DNA from: Terriglobia bacterium
GTDB lineage: Bacteria > Acidobacteriota > Terriglobia > Versatilivoradales > Versatilivoraceae
Direction: 5' to 3'
Length of the DNA: 64,000 nt
Assembly (NCBI GenBank): GCA_951813285.1
Contig: OX638355.1
Location: forward strand, 494,501 to 558,500
Position numbers and translations under genes: made by a program
Shown: positions 42,543 to 49,984 of the stretch, piece by piece
Numbering within the stretch: the stretch's first letter is position 1
Layout of the letters: every line of letters starts with the position of its first letter
The notes under the pieces: generated by a model
Database searches by the model: none
Seen by the model: the letters and a program-made list of their open reading frames with translations, nothing else
What the model was told of the DNA's origin: nothing

Positions 42543-42728
42543 TACCGGTAGCCGCAGCCTCGGCTTCGGGTCGGCGGCCAGACTTTCCATACCCTCTCAA
42601 TCCGAATAGCTCACCAGCACCGGAGAGAAATGCGGGGCGACTGCTTCTCGGACGGCTTCGCACCTCGGGATCGAGATCGTCTCCCCTGTCCCGAAATCCG
42701 CCAGGGAGGGGACTCTGCGACCTGGCCC

Positions 42729-44577
42729 TCAGTCGCTCTCGACGTCGAAATGGATGATCTCGGTAAAATTGTAATTGTGGAAGTTCTCAGCCCTGTCCCA
42801 AACCGTCATGTCCGCAAGGCCCCACGTGCCCGGCGCCGATCCCTCCGGCAGCACCACGGTCCAGGTATAGGTCGTCCACCGGGACGGGTCCCCACTTGCA
42901 AATAGATCGTCTCGATTCGGGTCTTGAACCCAGAACCCATGTTCGATGCCTTGCGGATCTCGCAAGTTAAGGAAAGCCTGCGTGAATCCGGCGATGTTGT
43001 CACGTATGCGGAAGGTCAGAGTGACCAATGTCTCGCCATTGGGTGCGTCCGGATTGGTGGGTACCGCACTGATTTGAATGGCGTTGAGGTCCACCTCCGG
43101 GGCCTCGGTATCCGGGTTGTTCGTAATCAGTTCGATTTGTTGGCCCACTTCATCGACGACTGTGTCTGTTTCCCTCAGGCCACCGCCCGGATGGCGAAAA
43201 TAGACACCGGACCTGTTCAAGGCAATGTCAACCATCCTGATATAGTTCATCGTGTACACCGATGAAGGCATGTAGTGCGGCATCAGAAACAAGACAACAC
43301 AGCGCCCGCTATGGGAATCGTAGTCGCCCTGCGCCTCAAAGCGATAGGTTTCCAGGAGTTCGTCGTTGATGTCGGCGTAACACTCCGACATTCCCCTATT
43401 TTCTTCTACCTGCCAGCTGGCCCGAATCACCTGAATCTCCCGGCCTTCCCGGGCTTCGGCGAACTTGCTGAGTGACGCCGTGTTCCTCACATACCTGGGA
43501 GGAATAACATCCTCGAGTGGATTGTTCACAAAGAGACTCCATCCGAAGTCGTCGCCCCGCTCGAACCGCTTATTGCCGACTGCATCCACGATCTGTACCT
43601 GTGCCGGAAACCAGTAACCGGCCTTGGCGAATTTGCTCAGGGTGAAGCTTCCCGCAAGCACCGTGCCCGGTCGTCCAGCCGGCACGCCCACGGGATGCAT
43701 TCTCAATTCCACGTACGTGCCGATCTCGCTGAAGATCCTCATGTATACTTCGGTTGCCCCCTCAAGAACCTTGTCCAATGCATGCAGTTCGACCTCGATG
43801 TGGACGGTCTTTTCCGCCTCCGAAGCACCGGTGACCCGGATGCTCACCCTGCGGATCTTGCCTGGAAAGACATAGTCGGGATACAGGTTGTATACCTCGA
43901 AGGTCAGGTCTTCCCGGATCTGCGAGATGTAGAAGTTCCCCTGCATGATGCGGTCGCGCACAAACTCGTACTTGCCGATAGCCCGTGACTTGAGCTTGTC
44001 GGGATTGATCACGAAGAAGGCGACCGACTCGGCCATGTCCTCATTGGGGTTGATGGCATGGCCATAGGCGCTGACGAATTCCGTCTGCTTGGTGGTGAAC
44101 CAGCCGCTCGGGCTGCGCACGTCCCGGTACCAGCCGCCCAGCTCGATCCAATCCGCCTTCAACTGCTCATCGAACAGATGCGCCCACAGGAAGTGCGCCT
44201 TTTCGTGAATGATCAGGCGGTGCACGCCCGAGATGGACGGCTGCAGGAAAGCCTTATCCATAAACTCGATATAGCCGGATTCCGGCCATGCCACCGCGGG
44301 AGCCCCCGGATAGAGAGGATGGGGGGTGCCGTCCAGGCGGCAGACCAGGTACCTCAGCTCCGGGATCTTGTGCATGCCGCCAGGCATTTCCTCAAATGTG
44401 TTGATGAGCTGCACGATCTCCTCGGAATGGAATTTCTGGAAGCGCGATGCCCCTTCTCCGGTGGTAGAGGCCGTCAGTTCCCCGTAGGTCATGTGGTCGG
44501 TGATCCGCGTGGTCACCCCGAACCGTTCCTGCAGGATTTTCTCGTAGGCATCCTCGTCCCGGCCGTTGTCGGTGACG
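42729..44577 (-). pseudogene. 3' part of an island-split gene for a secreted HEKAH-motif protein
   Basis: From the att core (44568-44577, VTD codons) the frame runs open to the stop at 42729, about 615 codons; GTG 44516 could restart translation. It contains a gluzincin-like HRLIIHEKAHFLWAH followed by DMAESVAFFV (candidate third ligand), so a zinc peptidase with HExxH replaced by HEKAH is plausible. Beta-rich domains follow (VSIRVTGASEAEKTVHIEVE, TFRIRDNIAGFTQAFLNLRD). There is no signal peptide because the 5' part, with the signal, is at 62792-63759. Codons upstream of the core (HLWNCRGCY) belong to the island, not to the gene. Confidence 0.8.
44568..44577. other. Left attachment core (attL)
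   Basis: GTCGGTGACG, identical to 62792-62801. On the minus strand both copies read GTC ACC GAC (Val-Thr-Asp) in phase with the split gene halves: upstream half ...RFVTD, downstream half VTDNGRDEDA... It lies 150 bp from the integrase start. Confidence 0.7.
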
Positions 44578-44692
44578 TAACATCCACGACAATTCCAAAG
44601 ATGTTTATCTTCGTCCGTTAATGTCCATAACTGTATATTATTGCAACGTCTTATCTGAATCCTGCAGCCGCTCGGCCTGCCCGCAACATCTC

Positions 44693-44721
44693 TTGCAATC
44701 CACTGGCATCCCTTCTATAAT
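44693..44721 (+). promoter_or_regulatory. Integrase promoter, apparently giving a leaderless transcript
   Basis: TTGCAA (44693-44698) and TATAAT (44716-44721) have a 17-bp spacer. The integrase ATG is at 44728, 6 bp after the -10 box, where transcription would be expected to start, so the message would have no leader. Confidence 0.55.
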
Positions 44722-44727
44722 AAGGGG

Positions 44728-45987
44728 ATGATTAATGTAAACCACACCGCCCGCCTCCCACGCAAGACGAAACCCAAGGGCCGCCATCCCCAAAAGGCCC
44801 TTTCTCCTGCCTTCATTCGCTCCGCTCCGCCCGGCAGACACGCCGATGGAAACGGACTGTACCTTTTCGTCCAGCCCAGCGGAACCCGCAGCTGGATTCA
44901 ACGCCTCCTCGTCCGGGGCCGCCGTCGCGAACTCGGTCTCGGCAGCGTTGCCCTCGTTCCCCTGGCCAAGGCCCGGGAGAAGGCGCTCGCCAACCGCATG
45001 CTTGCCCGCCAGGGCGGAGACCCGCTCGCGGAGAAGCGACGTATTGAAGGTATACCGACGTTTGCCGAAGCCGCCGCGCGTGTGCTGGAACAGAAGCGGG
45101 GCGGATGGCGGGGACGGCGTCACCCCCACGATTGGATGTCGAGCTTGAGGCGGTTCGCCTTCCCGCTCATCGGCACGATGCCGGTCTCCGAGGTCACCAG
45201 CGCCGACGTGCTTGAGATCCTCACGCCCATCTGGCACACGAAGGCACCCATGGCCCGGTGTGTGCGCCAGCGCCTGCGGGCGGTTCTGGAATGGGCCGTA
45301 GCCATGGAGTACCGGCTCGACAACCCCTGCGACCGGATCGGTCCGGTCCTGGGTGCCCAACAGGACGTTGTCGAGCACATGCGGGCGTTGCCTCATAGCG
45401 AGGTGGCGTCAGTGATCCGGACGGTGCACTCATCGGCAGCGGTGCCGGCCGCGAAGCTGGCCTTTGAGTTCCTGGTGCTCACGGCGGCCAGGTGGAGTGA
45501 GGTGCGGTGGACCGAGTGGTCAGAGATCGATCGGGATGGAGGCGTCTGGACCGTCCCGGCCAGGCGGATGAAGGCGCACCGCCGACAGCGGGTGCCGCTG
45601 TGCGGCCGTGCCCTGGAGATTCTCGAGGCGGCGCGGGCGTTGAGAGAGGGAGCCAGTCCACTGGTGTTCACCCATGGGCAAGGGAAGCCGCTCCATGACA
45701 GCATGCTGCGCCGTCTGCTGCGCGAGCTTGGGGTTGCGGCCGTGCCGCACGGGTTCAGATCCAGCTTTCGGGACTGGGCGGGTGAGGAGACCGACCACCC
45801 CCGGGAGGTTATTGAAGCAGCCTTGGCGCATGTGGTCCGCAACCGGGTCGAGGCGGCCTATGCCCGCTCGGACCTGTTCGAGCGAAGGCGTGTCCTGATG
45901 GACGACTGGGCGCGTTATCTGGCCCAGGGGACCGGAGGCCCGCACCAAGTCCAGCACGGCGACCTCGCCCGGGGCAGACGAGGGTGA
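44728..45987 (+). CDS. Tyrosine-type site-specific integrase (DUF4102 arm-binding)
   Basis: A 419-aa integrase. The N-terminal DUF4102-like arm-binding domain (APPGRHADGNGLYLFVQPSG, KAREKALANRMLARQGGDP) leads into a SAM-like core-binding domain (residues ~110-200). The catalytic domain shows Arg (TAARWSEVRW), Lys region (RRMKAHRRQRVPL), His-x-x-Arg (HGFRSSFRDWAG), His (ALAHVV) and Tyr (AAYARSDLFERR). P4-type integrases usually target tRNA genes; here the island sits in a protein gene. The reading frame is intact. An alternative start downstream of ATG 44728 would remove only the extreme N-terminus. Confidence 0.92.
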   Translation: MINVNHTARLPRKTKPKGRHPQKALSPAFIRSAPPGRHADGNGLYLFVQPSGTRSWIQRLLVRGRRRELGLGSVALVPLAKAREKALANRMLARQGGDPLAEKRRIEGIPTFAEAAARVLEQKRGGWRGRRHPHDWMSSLRRFAFPLIGTMPVSEVTSADVLEILTPIWHTKAPMARCVRQRLRAVLEWAVAMEYRLDNPCDRIGPVLGAQQDVVEHMRALPHSEVASVIRTVHSSAAVPAAKLAFEFLVLTAARWSEVRWTEWSEIDRDGGVWTVPARRMKAHRRQRVPLCGRALEILEAARALREGASPLVFTHGQGKPLHDSMLRRLLRELGVAAVPHGFRSSFRDWAGEETDHPREVIEAALAHVVRNRVEAAYARSDLFERRRVLMDDWARYLAQGTGGPHQVQHGDLARGRRG

Positions 45988-46040
45988 GCAGGACAACCCG
46001 GGTCCAATTCTTCAGCATTTTACCCTTCCCGGAGGGATCA

Positions 46041-46510
46041 CTGTGGAGGGAGCGACCCCCAAAGGGGCGGGTTAACCGTGAACTGTGAAGTGAAACGGCT
46101 AACCCTCCCCGGTGCCGCACCAGCGGCAAGAATATGGGGGTCGCTCCCTCCACCTTCTCCCCTCTCGTGCGGCGCGCCGCCGCGACGGCAGGGAGGGAGG
46201 ACGCGCGAGGCGCAGCCTCGCTTCGCCTTGTGGCGTCAGACACGGGAAATCCTTGTTGTCCCGTGTCTGACGCGGAGTTTGGCGAAAGGCCTCAACCACG
46301 GAGGCGAGGACTCCGTCCTCTGAGAGAAATGCGTTGTGGGTGTGGAAATCATGAAACGGCTGGGTGAACATCGCTACGTTGCAGCCGTTTCACCCATACG
46401 GCGGCATCTGCTTGACCCCCGGGAGGCGGAAATCGTCGATCATTCCGCTCCGGCCGAAGCCGCCATGGGGTTCGACGGCGTTCCCATCACTTCCGCCTCC
46501 CCATCTGTGG
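46041..46510 (-). pseudogene. Relic block A (inverted, degraded copy of block B)
   Basis: On the minus strand this contains IDDFRLPGVKQMPPYG, a stop, and then FLSEDGVLASVVEAFRQTP. These match block B at 48.3-48.7 kb (IDDFRL...GVKDVASYGW and PLSEGEALAVVVQAMPGNP), less about 50 bp internally. The distal end carries the structured element 46043-46153. Parent protein unknown; the setting suggests a plasmid or ICE mobilisation protein. Forward ORFs over it (including a 263-codon frame from 46336) look like chance. Confidence 0.55.
46043..46153. repeat. Structured element A, 111 bp
   Basis: Perfect 18-bp inverted termini (GTGGAGGGAGCGACCCCC at 46043-46060 and its complement at 46136-46153) enclose two inner hairpins: GGTTA-CCGT/ACGG-TAACC and GCCGC-acca-GCGGC. 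Its partner is 48744-48856 in the opposite orientation. Confidence 0.65.
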
Positions 46511-46539
46511 CGCGGCTCCGTACCCGCTGCCTCATCCTA

Positions 46540-46892
46540 CTCGGCAGCCTCATGAAAAAGGAGTGTCCTCCGGCCTCTCTCATCGACGAGTTCGACCGCT
46601 CCCTCGATCAGAGCAGGACCGGGCACTGTTCGGCCTCCCTCGCAGTTCCCCAGCCGGCGCCGACCGTTCAGCGCTGCCGACGGCTGCGTCCCTCAAGGGC
46701 TGGCGGCCTGCCCGCCTCCCTGATGGCTCCCGGGGTATCCTCTACGCAGGGCGGAATTCCAAGGGGCCTCACCCCGCCCTCGCCATTGCCGTGCGGACTC
46801 GCTCCGGAGACTCCTGGGATGCTATCATCTCTGAAGTTGTCGAGCGGTCTGCCGGCCGCCTTCCGGTCCGGACCCGCAGACTCGATCCCTGA
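46540..46892 (+). pseudogene. Relic of an RHH-like protein plus a TRSGDSW-motif protein
   Basis: ASLIDEFDRSLDQSR in one frame recalls the end of the ribbon-helix-helix-like protein at 48911 (AFIDEALDREFG). It is followed in another frame by ALAIAVRTRSGDSWDAIISE-VVERSA, homologous to GLTIAVETRSGDSWNATVTE-VLDRSA at 49.3 kb. The frames are broken relative to that copy, so this is a degraded duplicate. Confidence 0.5.
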
Positions 46893-46912
46893 ACATTCTG
46901 CTGAGCAGAATC

Positions 46913-47230
46913 ATGATAGTCACCCTGTTCTTCTGGCCGGCCGTGGCCGCCAGTATTCTGGTTGCCTTTGCCGGAGCGCTCCTGCGAAAGACCACCCTGT
47001 TATATGTGGCCGCTGCCCTTGTCCTGCCGGCCTCGGCATACCTGGCGGCAACGCCGAGATTCGAGGTTTGGGGATTGTTTCCGGTTGGCGCCTTTCTGCT
47101 GGCAGCCCTGGCTATTCGCTGGCTTGACGGCTTGCCCGGCAGGACAACCAGCCTGTCGTTCATTGCCGGCAACGCCTGGTTCTTTGCGGATTTCTCTGCA
47201 GAGGTGTCCAGATTCCCCCTGAATCCGTGA
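46913..47230 (+). CDS. Small hydrophobic membrane protein
   Basis: A 105-aa ORF with three or four hydrophobic helices (TLFFWPAVAASILVAFAGAL, TLLYVAAALVLPASAYLAAT, GLFPVGAFLLAALAIRWLDG). No family recognised. The ribosome site is weak (CTGAGCAG). Codon usage and the continuous hydrophobic pattern make it more credible than the surrounding ORFs. It sits among mobile-element relics. The next ~400 bp (47231-47640) shows no gene, only a short GTGCTGCATCTTCTCGG sequence that recurs near 49.44 kb. Confidence 0.45.
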   Translation: MIVTLFFWPAVAASILVAFAGALLRKTTLLYVAAALVLPASAYLAATPRFEVWGLFPVGAFLLAALAIRWLDGLPGRTTSLSFIAGNAWFFADFSAEVSRFPLNP

Positions 47231-47639
47231 GCTTTGCCGGCCAGGCTGCATTTGTTCGGGGGAGACGTACTCCCCAGTACCCCCAAATACCTTCCAGGGC
47301 CATTCCAGCGCTCTCAGACGGCACAGCCCCTCGCTCGTTGTGGGCCATCCGAGGTTTTCATCCGGGTCTGCGCGAAAACGACGTGCACAGTTGCGCTGTG
47401 CTGCATCTTCTCGGGGTTTGATGACCCGTAGCATCCGGGATTTCTGTGGTCTCCGGCACCTCATCAGAAGTAAAACCCATGGCTGTGGCTGCGGCTTCTG
47501 TGACAGAAACAGTAAGGAAGAGTGACTAAACGATCCGCCTCACTCGATAGTCACCGTCTGATCGTCCTATCTTGGAGGACCACTTCTCACCCTCTCGTAA
47601 AGTAACTCAAATCACTGCGTACAGGAATGTCACCCTGAA

Positions 47640-47960
47640 ACGAACCCCGAAGCCGGTCCGGTAGAGGGGTCACCTCCAAAAATCACGACCCGGGAACTGA
47701 GAGAAAACATCGAGGTCGAAAACGACACCATTGCGGGCGTGTTGCACAAGATGATGGAGGAAAGCCAGTTGAGGCGCCGCAGGAACGGCAAACAGACGGT
47801 GTTGTGGAGCCTTGACGGTAACGGCAAGCGGCAGCGAACAAAAGACGAAGACAATCCCTCCAAAACCGGTCCCCGTTTCTCAACCGGTCCCCAAAAATCA
47901 GAAGGAAACGGGAACCGGTTAGTTGCTGGAAATTCAATGACTTGCCCTGTGGAAAACTAA
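47640..47960 (+). pseudogene. C-terminal relic of a RepA-like protein
   Basis: The frame reads KITTRELRENIEVENDTIAG, then VLHKMMEESQLRRRRNGKQT, the winged-helix tail seen at the C-terminus of plasmid/phage RepA-like AAA ATPases. It is followed by a polar tail and TAA (47958-47960). The ATPase core is absent upstream. ACCGGTCCCC motifs recur within and after the tail (near 47869, 47885 and 47960). It suggests the island descends from a replicating or integrative-conjugative element. Confidence 0.45.
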
Positions 47961-48015
47961 CCGGTCCCCTTGTCTCCCCCTATATACGCGCGCGCGGGGA
48001 CCAGTTTTCCACAGG
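47946..48015. repeat. Long hairpin with a TATATA/CGCGCGCG loop
   Basis: CCTGTGGAAAACT-aacc-GGTCCCC (47946-47969) pairs fully with GGGGACC-AGTTTTCCACAGG (47996-48015) apart from a 4-nt bulge. The 26-nt loop contains TATATA and alternating CG. It sits directly after the RepA-like relic, where an origin, a conjugative nicking site or a terminator could lie. Confidence 0.6.
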
Positions 48016-48764
48016 CGGGGAGAAAAGAGCGGAAAAAAGGAAGCGGCAAACCCCCGCCGGACCCGCCAGCAAGGCTCAATCAGAAGACCGATTGCCGGGA
48101 CGGAAACGATACGGCAGTGTGCTCCTCTGGAAGGACCTGGCACATGGCGGGATGCTCAGGCTGTGCGGCTCATTACCTGAAGACCCGAGGCGCCCGAGTC
48201 TTGAGAGGGTCGAACGGGTTGTCGTCGAAGTGGGACAAGCACCATCTCGACCCCACCCAGCGGGTTCTGCAGGCACGGGCAAGCCGAGATCCGGGAGCGG
48301 CCACGACAGAAGTGGAGGCCCGCCGGCAGACCATCGCTGATGCCGGTTGGGACACCGTCGAAAGCCATGGCGGCCTCGACGCCGTCGTGGACAGGATCGA
48401 CCAGGCGGAGGAGGAAAACCCGGCCTCGGCCGGAGCGGGATGGATCGACGATTTCCGCCTCCGGGGGTCAAGGACGTGGCGTCGTATGGGTGGCCACCTT
48501 TCAGACGGGGGGTGGCTCACACAGGTGGCGCACCAGGTGGCTCACGCTTTTGACCACCCCAACGCTCCTCTCTCAGAGGGCGAAGCCCTCGCCGTCGTGG
48601 TCCAGGCTATGCCCGGAAACCCGCATTGGAAGCGGGTTGGCACGGATTCCCCGAGTCCTCTGCGGCAAAGCGTTGTGCGGCTCCAGCATCGTGCGTCCCT
48701 GCCTCGCACGGCGCGTCGTGGCGCCGCACAGGAGGGGGAGGAAGTGGAGGGAGCGACCCCCTAG
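47970..48764 (+). pseudogene. Relic block B, frameshifted mobile-element protein
   Basis: A 264-codon frame is open, with coherent stretches RRQTIADAGWDTVESHGGLD and PLSEGEALAVVVQAMPGNP. Comparison with block A shows a lost C in the run after IDDFRL that breaks PGVKDVASYGW into another frame, so the real product is frameshifted. A third, poorer match (LSEGGVFAAVVQALPEYP) lies at 61.79 kb. Parent family unknown. Confidence 0.45.
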
Positions 48765-48856
48765 TTTTCGGCGCTGGTGCGCCACGAGCGGGTGGAAAGG
48801 TGGCCAGGACTCTGGCCACCTCTCCGCCCCTCGTTTTCGGGGGTCGCTCCCTCCAC
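48744..48856. repeat. Structured element B, 113 bp
   Basis: The same perfect 18-bp inverted termini as element A (48744-48761 and 48839-48856), in the opposite overall orientation. The inner hairpins are GGTGGCCAG-gact-CTGGCCACC and GGCGC-acca-GCGCC (read on the strand matching element A): different sequence, same pairing and the same ACCA loop. Confidence 0.65.
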
Positions 48857-48910
48857 AGTGATCCCTGCCGGGAAGGCCTCCAGGCGCCCATTCGCGCCAA
48901 TAGAGGATGA

Positions 48911-49376
48911 GTGTCTACTCCGTGTGGCTTTGTAACCTGCGTGTCGCTCCATGTGTTGCTATGTGTCTTTATGTTGCACCGTGTACCGCTTCATATCCGC
49001 GTCTCTCCCGAAACCCGTCAACGTCTCCAGCGCCTCCGCACCGAGCGGCACCTCAACGTCGGCACCTGGCTGCGCGCCTTCATCGACGAGGCCCTGGACC
49101 GCGAGTTCGGTCCCGCTCCCACCGGCGCGAATGAACTGGCCGAGCCTATCAAGGCTGCGCCCCCCGAACCCATCCCGGATGGACCGCGCCAAGCTGAAGC
49201 GAGGTGGCTGGGGAACTCGCTTCCAAGGAGACACCCGCACCCTCCCAACCGAACTCGAAGGCCTCACCATCGCCGTCGAGACTCGCTCCGGAGACTCCTG
49301 GAACGCCACCGTCACCGAGGTCCTGGATCGTTCCGCGGATCTCGTCCTGGTCCATGCCCAGAGACTCCATCAATGA
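48911..49376 (+). pseudogene. RHH-like protein with a frameshifted TRSGDSW tail
   Basis: The first frame encodes LHIRVSPETRQRLQRLRTER then HLNVGTWLRAFIDEALDREF, a ribbon-helix-helix/mobilisation-type DNA-binding segment. Around 49180 the sensible coding shifts to another frame (ATG 49179) encoding GLTIAVETRSGDSWNATVTE. The two may be overlapping genes or one gene with a frameshift; the degraded duplicate at 46.5-46.9 kb has the same order. The upstream 48.9 kb segment with iterated TGTGTTGC/ATGTTGC is odd. Confidence 0.45.
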
Positions 49377-49489
49377 GCCTGTCCAGACTGGATTTTGGGC
49401 CGCATCCGCACCAAACCAAGGCCCACACTTGCCCTGTGTTGCATCTTCTCGGGAGCCGTCAGAAGTTCACTGGCTGGGTGGACCGATAA

Positions 49490-49771
49490 ATGGGAGCCCC
49501 TCACAATACCGGAAAACTCACTCTCGAAGTGGACCGTTTTATGGGGGGGAGGTCACATGCCTCTGCATCCATCAGCCCTACCAATCCGGCCGCCTTGGCA
49601 AAGTTCATCCCGGCCAGCACCATCGACTGGAAGCCCCGCCGCCCTACGACCCTTCGTGACTTCACAGGGGCCGTCAAGCAGGTGCTGGCCGCCCGCTCTC
49701 TAAGAGCGAAAACCGCACACCGACCAAGGTGGAGCGACAGCAACAACTCGGTTGAGTCGGAGATAAGATGA
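49490..49771 (+). CDS. Hypothetical 93-aa protein coupled to an integrase relic
   Basis: A short ORF (SPTNPAALAKFIPASTIDWKPR and a basic C-terminus) whose TGA overlaps the ATG of the truncated integrase (ATGA, 49768-49771). That overlap is the main support for it. No family recognised. Confidence 0.35.
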   Translation: MGAPHNTGKLTLEVDRFMGGRSHASASISPTNPAALAKFIPASTIDWKPRRPTTLRDFTGAVKQVLAARSLRAKTAHRPRWSDSNNSVESEIR

Positions 49772-49947
49772 CAGCCAAAGCCAACATGCTTAAGTGCCCC
49801 TCCGACCAGCGGCGCCTGCTTGAGTTCTTCGCCGCCGAGATCCGAAACCCCAACAACCGCCTTGCCTATGCCGCCGCCGGTTCCACGCAGCTTGCCACTC
49901 TACTCGCCGGACTCGGACCTCTGGACTCAGGGTTGAAACTCGAGTGA
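49768..49947 (+). pseudogene. Truncated tyrosine integrase, N-terminal SAM-like segment
   Basis: 59 codons (LLEFFAAEIRNPNNRLAYAA then AGSTQLATLLAG) match the N-terminal core-binding domain of phage/transposon integrases (pattern NPNTRxAYxxA). It stops at TGA 49945-49947 with no catalytic domain. A poorer relative is detectable around 62100-62175 near the other end of the defence module. Confidence 0.55.
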
Positions 49948-49982
49948 CCCGTCCGCCAACGTCCTCGAGGGTCCAGTGAATT
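49947..49982 (+). repeat. 36-bp direct repeat bracketing the defence module, left copy
   Basis: ACCCGTCCGCCAACGTCCTC and the following GAGGGTCCAGTGAATT match 62663-62698 at 32 of 36 positions by eye. It lies immediately after the truncated integrase and before the druE stop. Confidence 0.7.
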
Positions 49983-49984
49983 GC

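Noticed and set aside
44578-44640. Upstream in-frame extension of the 3' half-gene (…HLWNCRGCYV)
   Set aside because: These codons lie beyond the att core and belong to the island end; the true continuation is the 5' half at 62.8 kb.
44578-44727. A tRNA gene as the island's attachment site
   Set aside because: No tRNA-like cloverleaf or CCA end was seen at either boundary; the repeat lies in a protein-coding frame.
46336-47127. 263-codon forward ORF
   Set aside because: It runs antisense over relic block A and across the better-supported membrane-protein frame, has proline/serine-rich random composition, and shows no domain.
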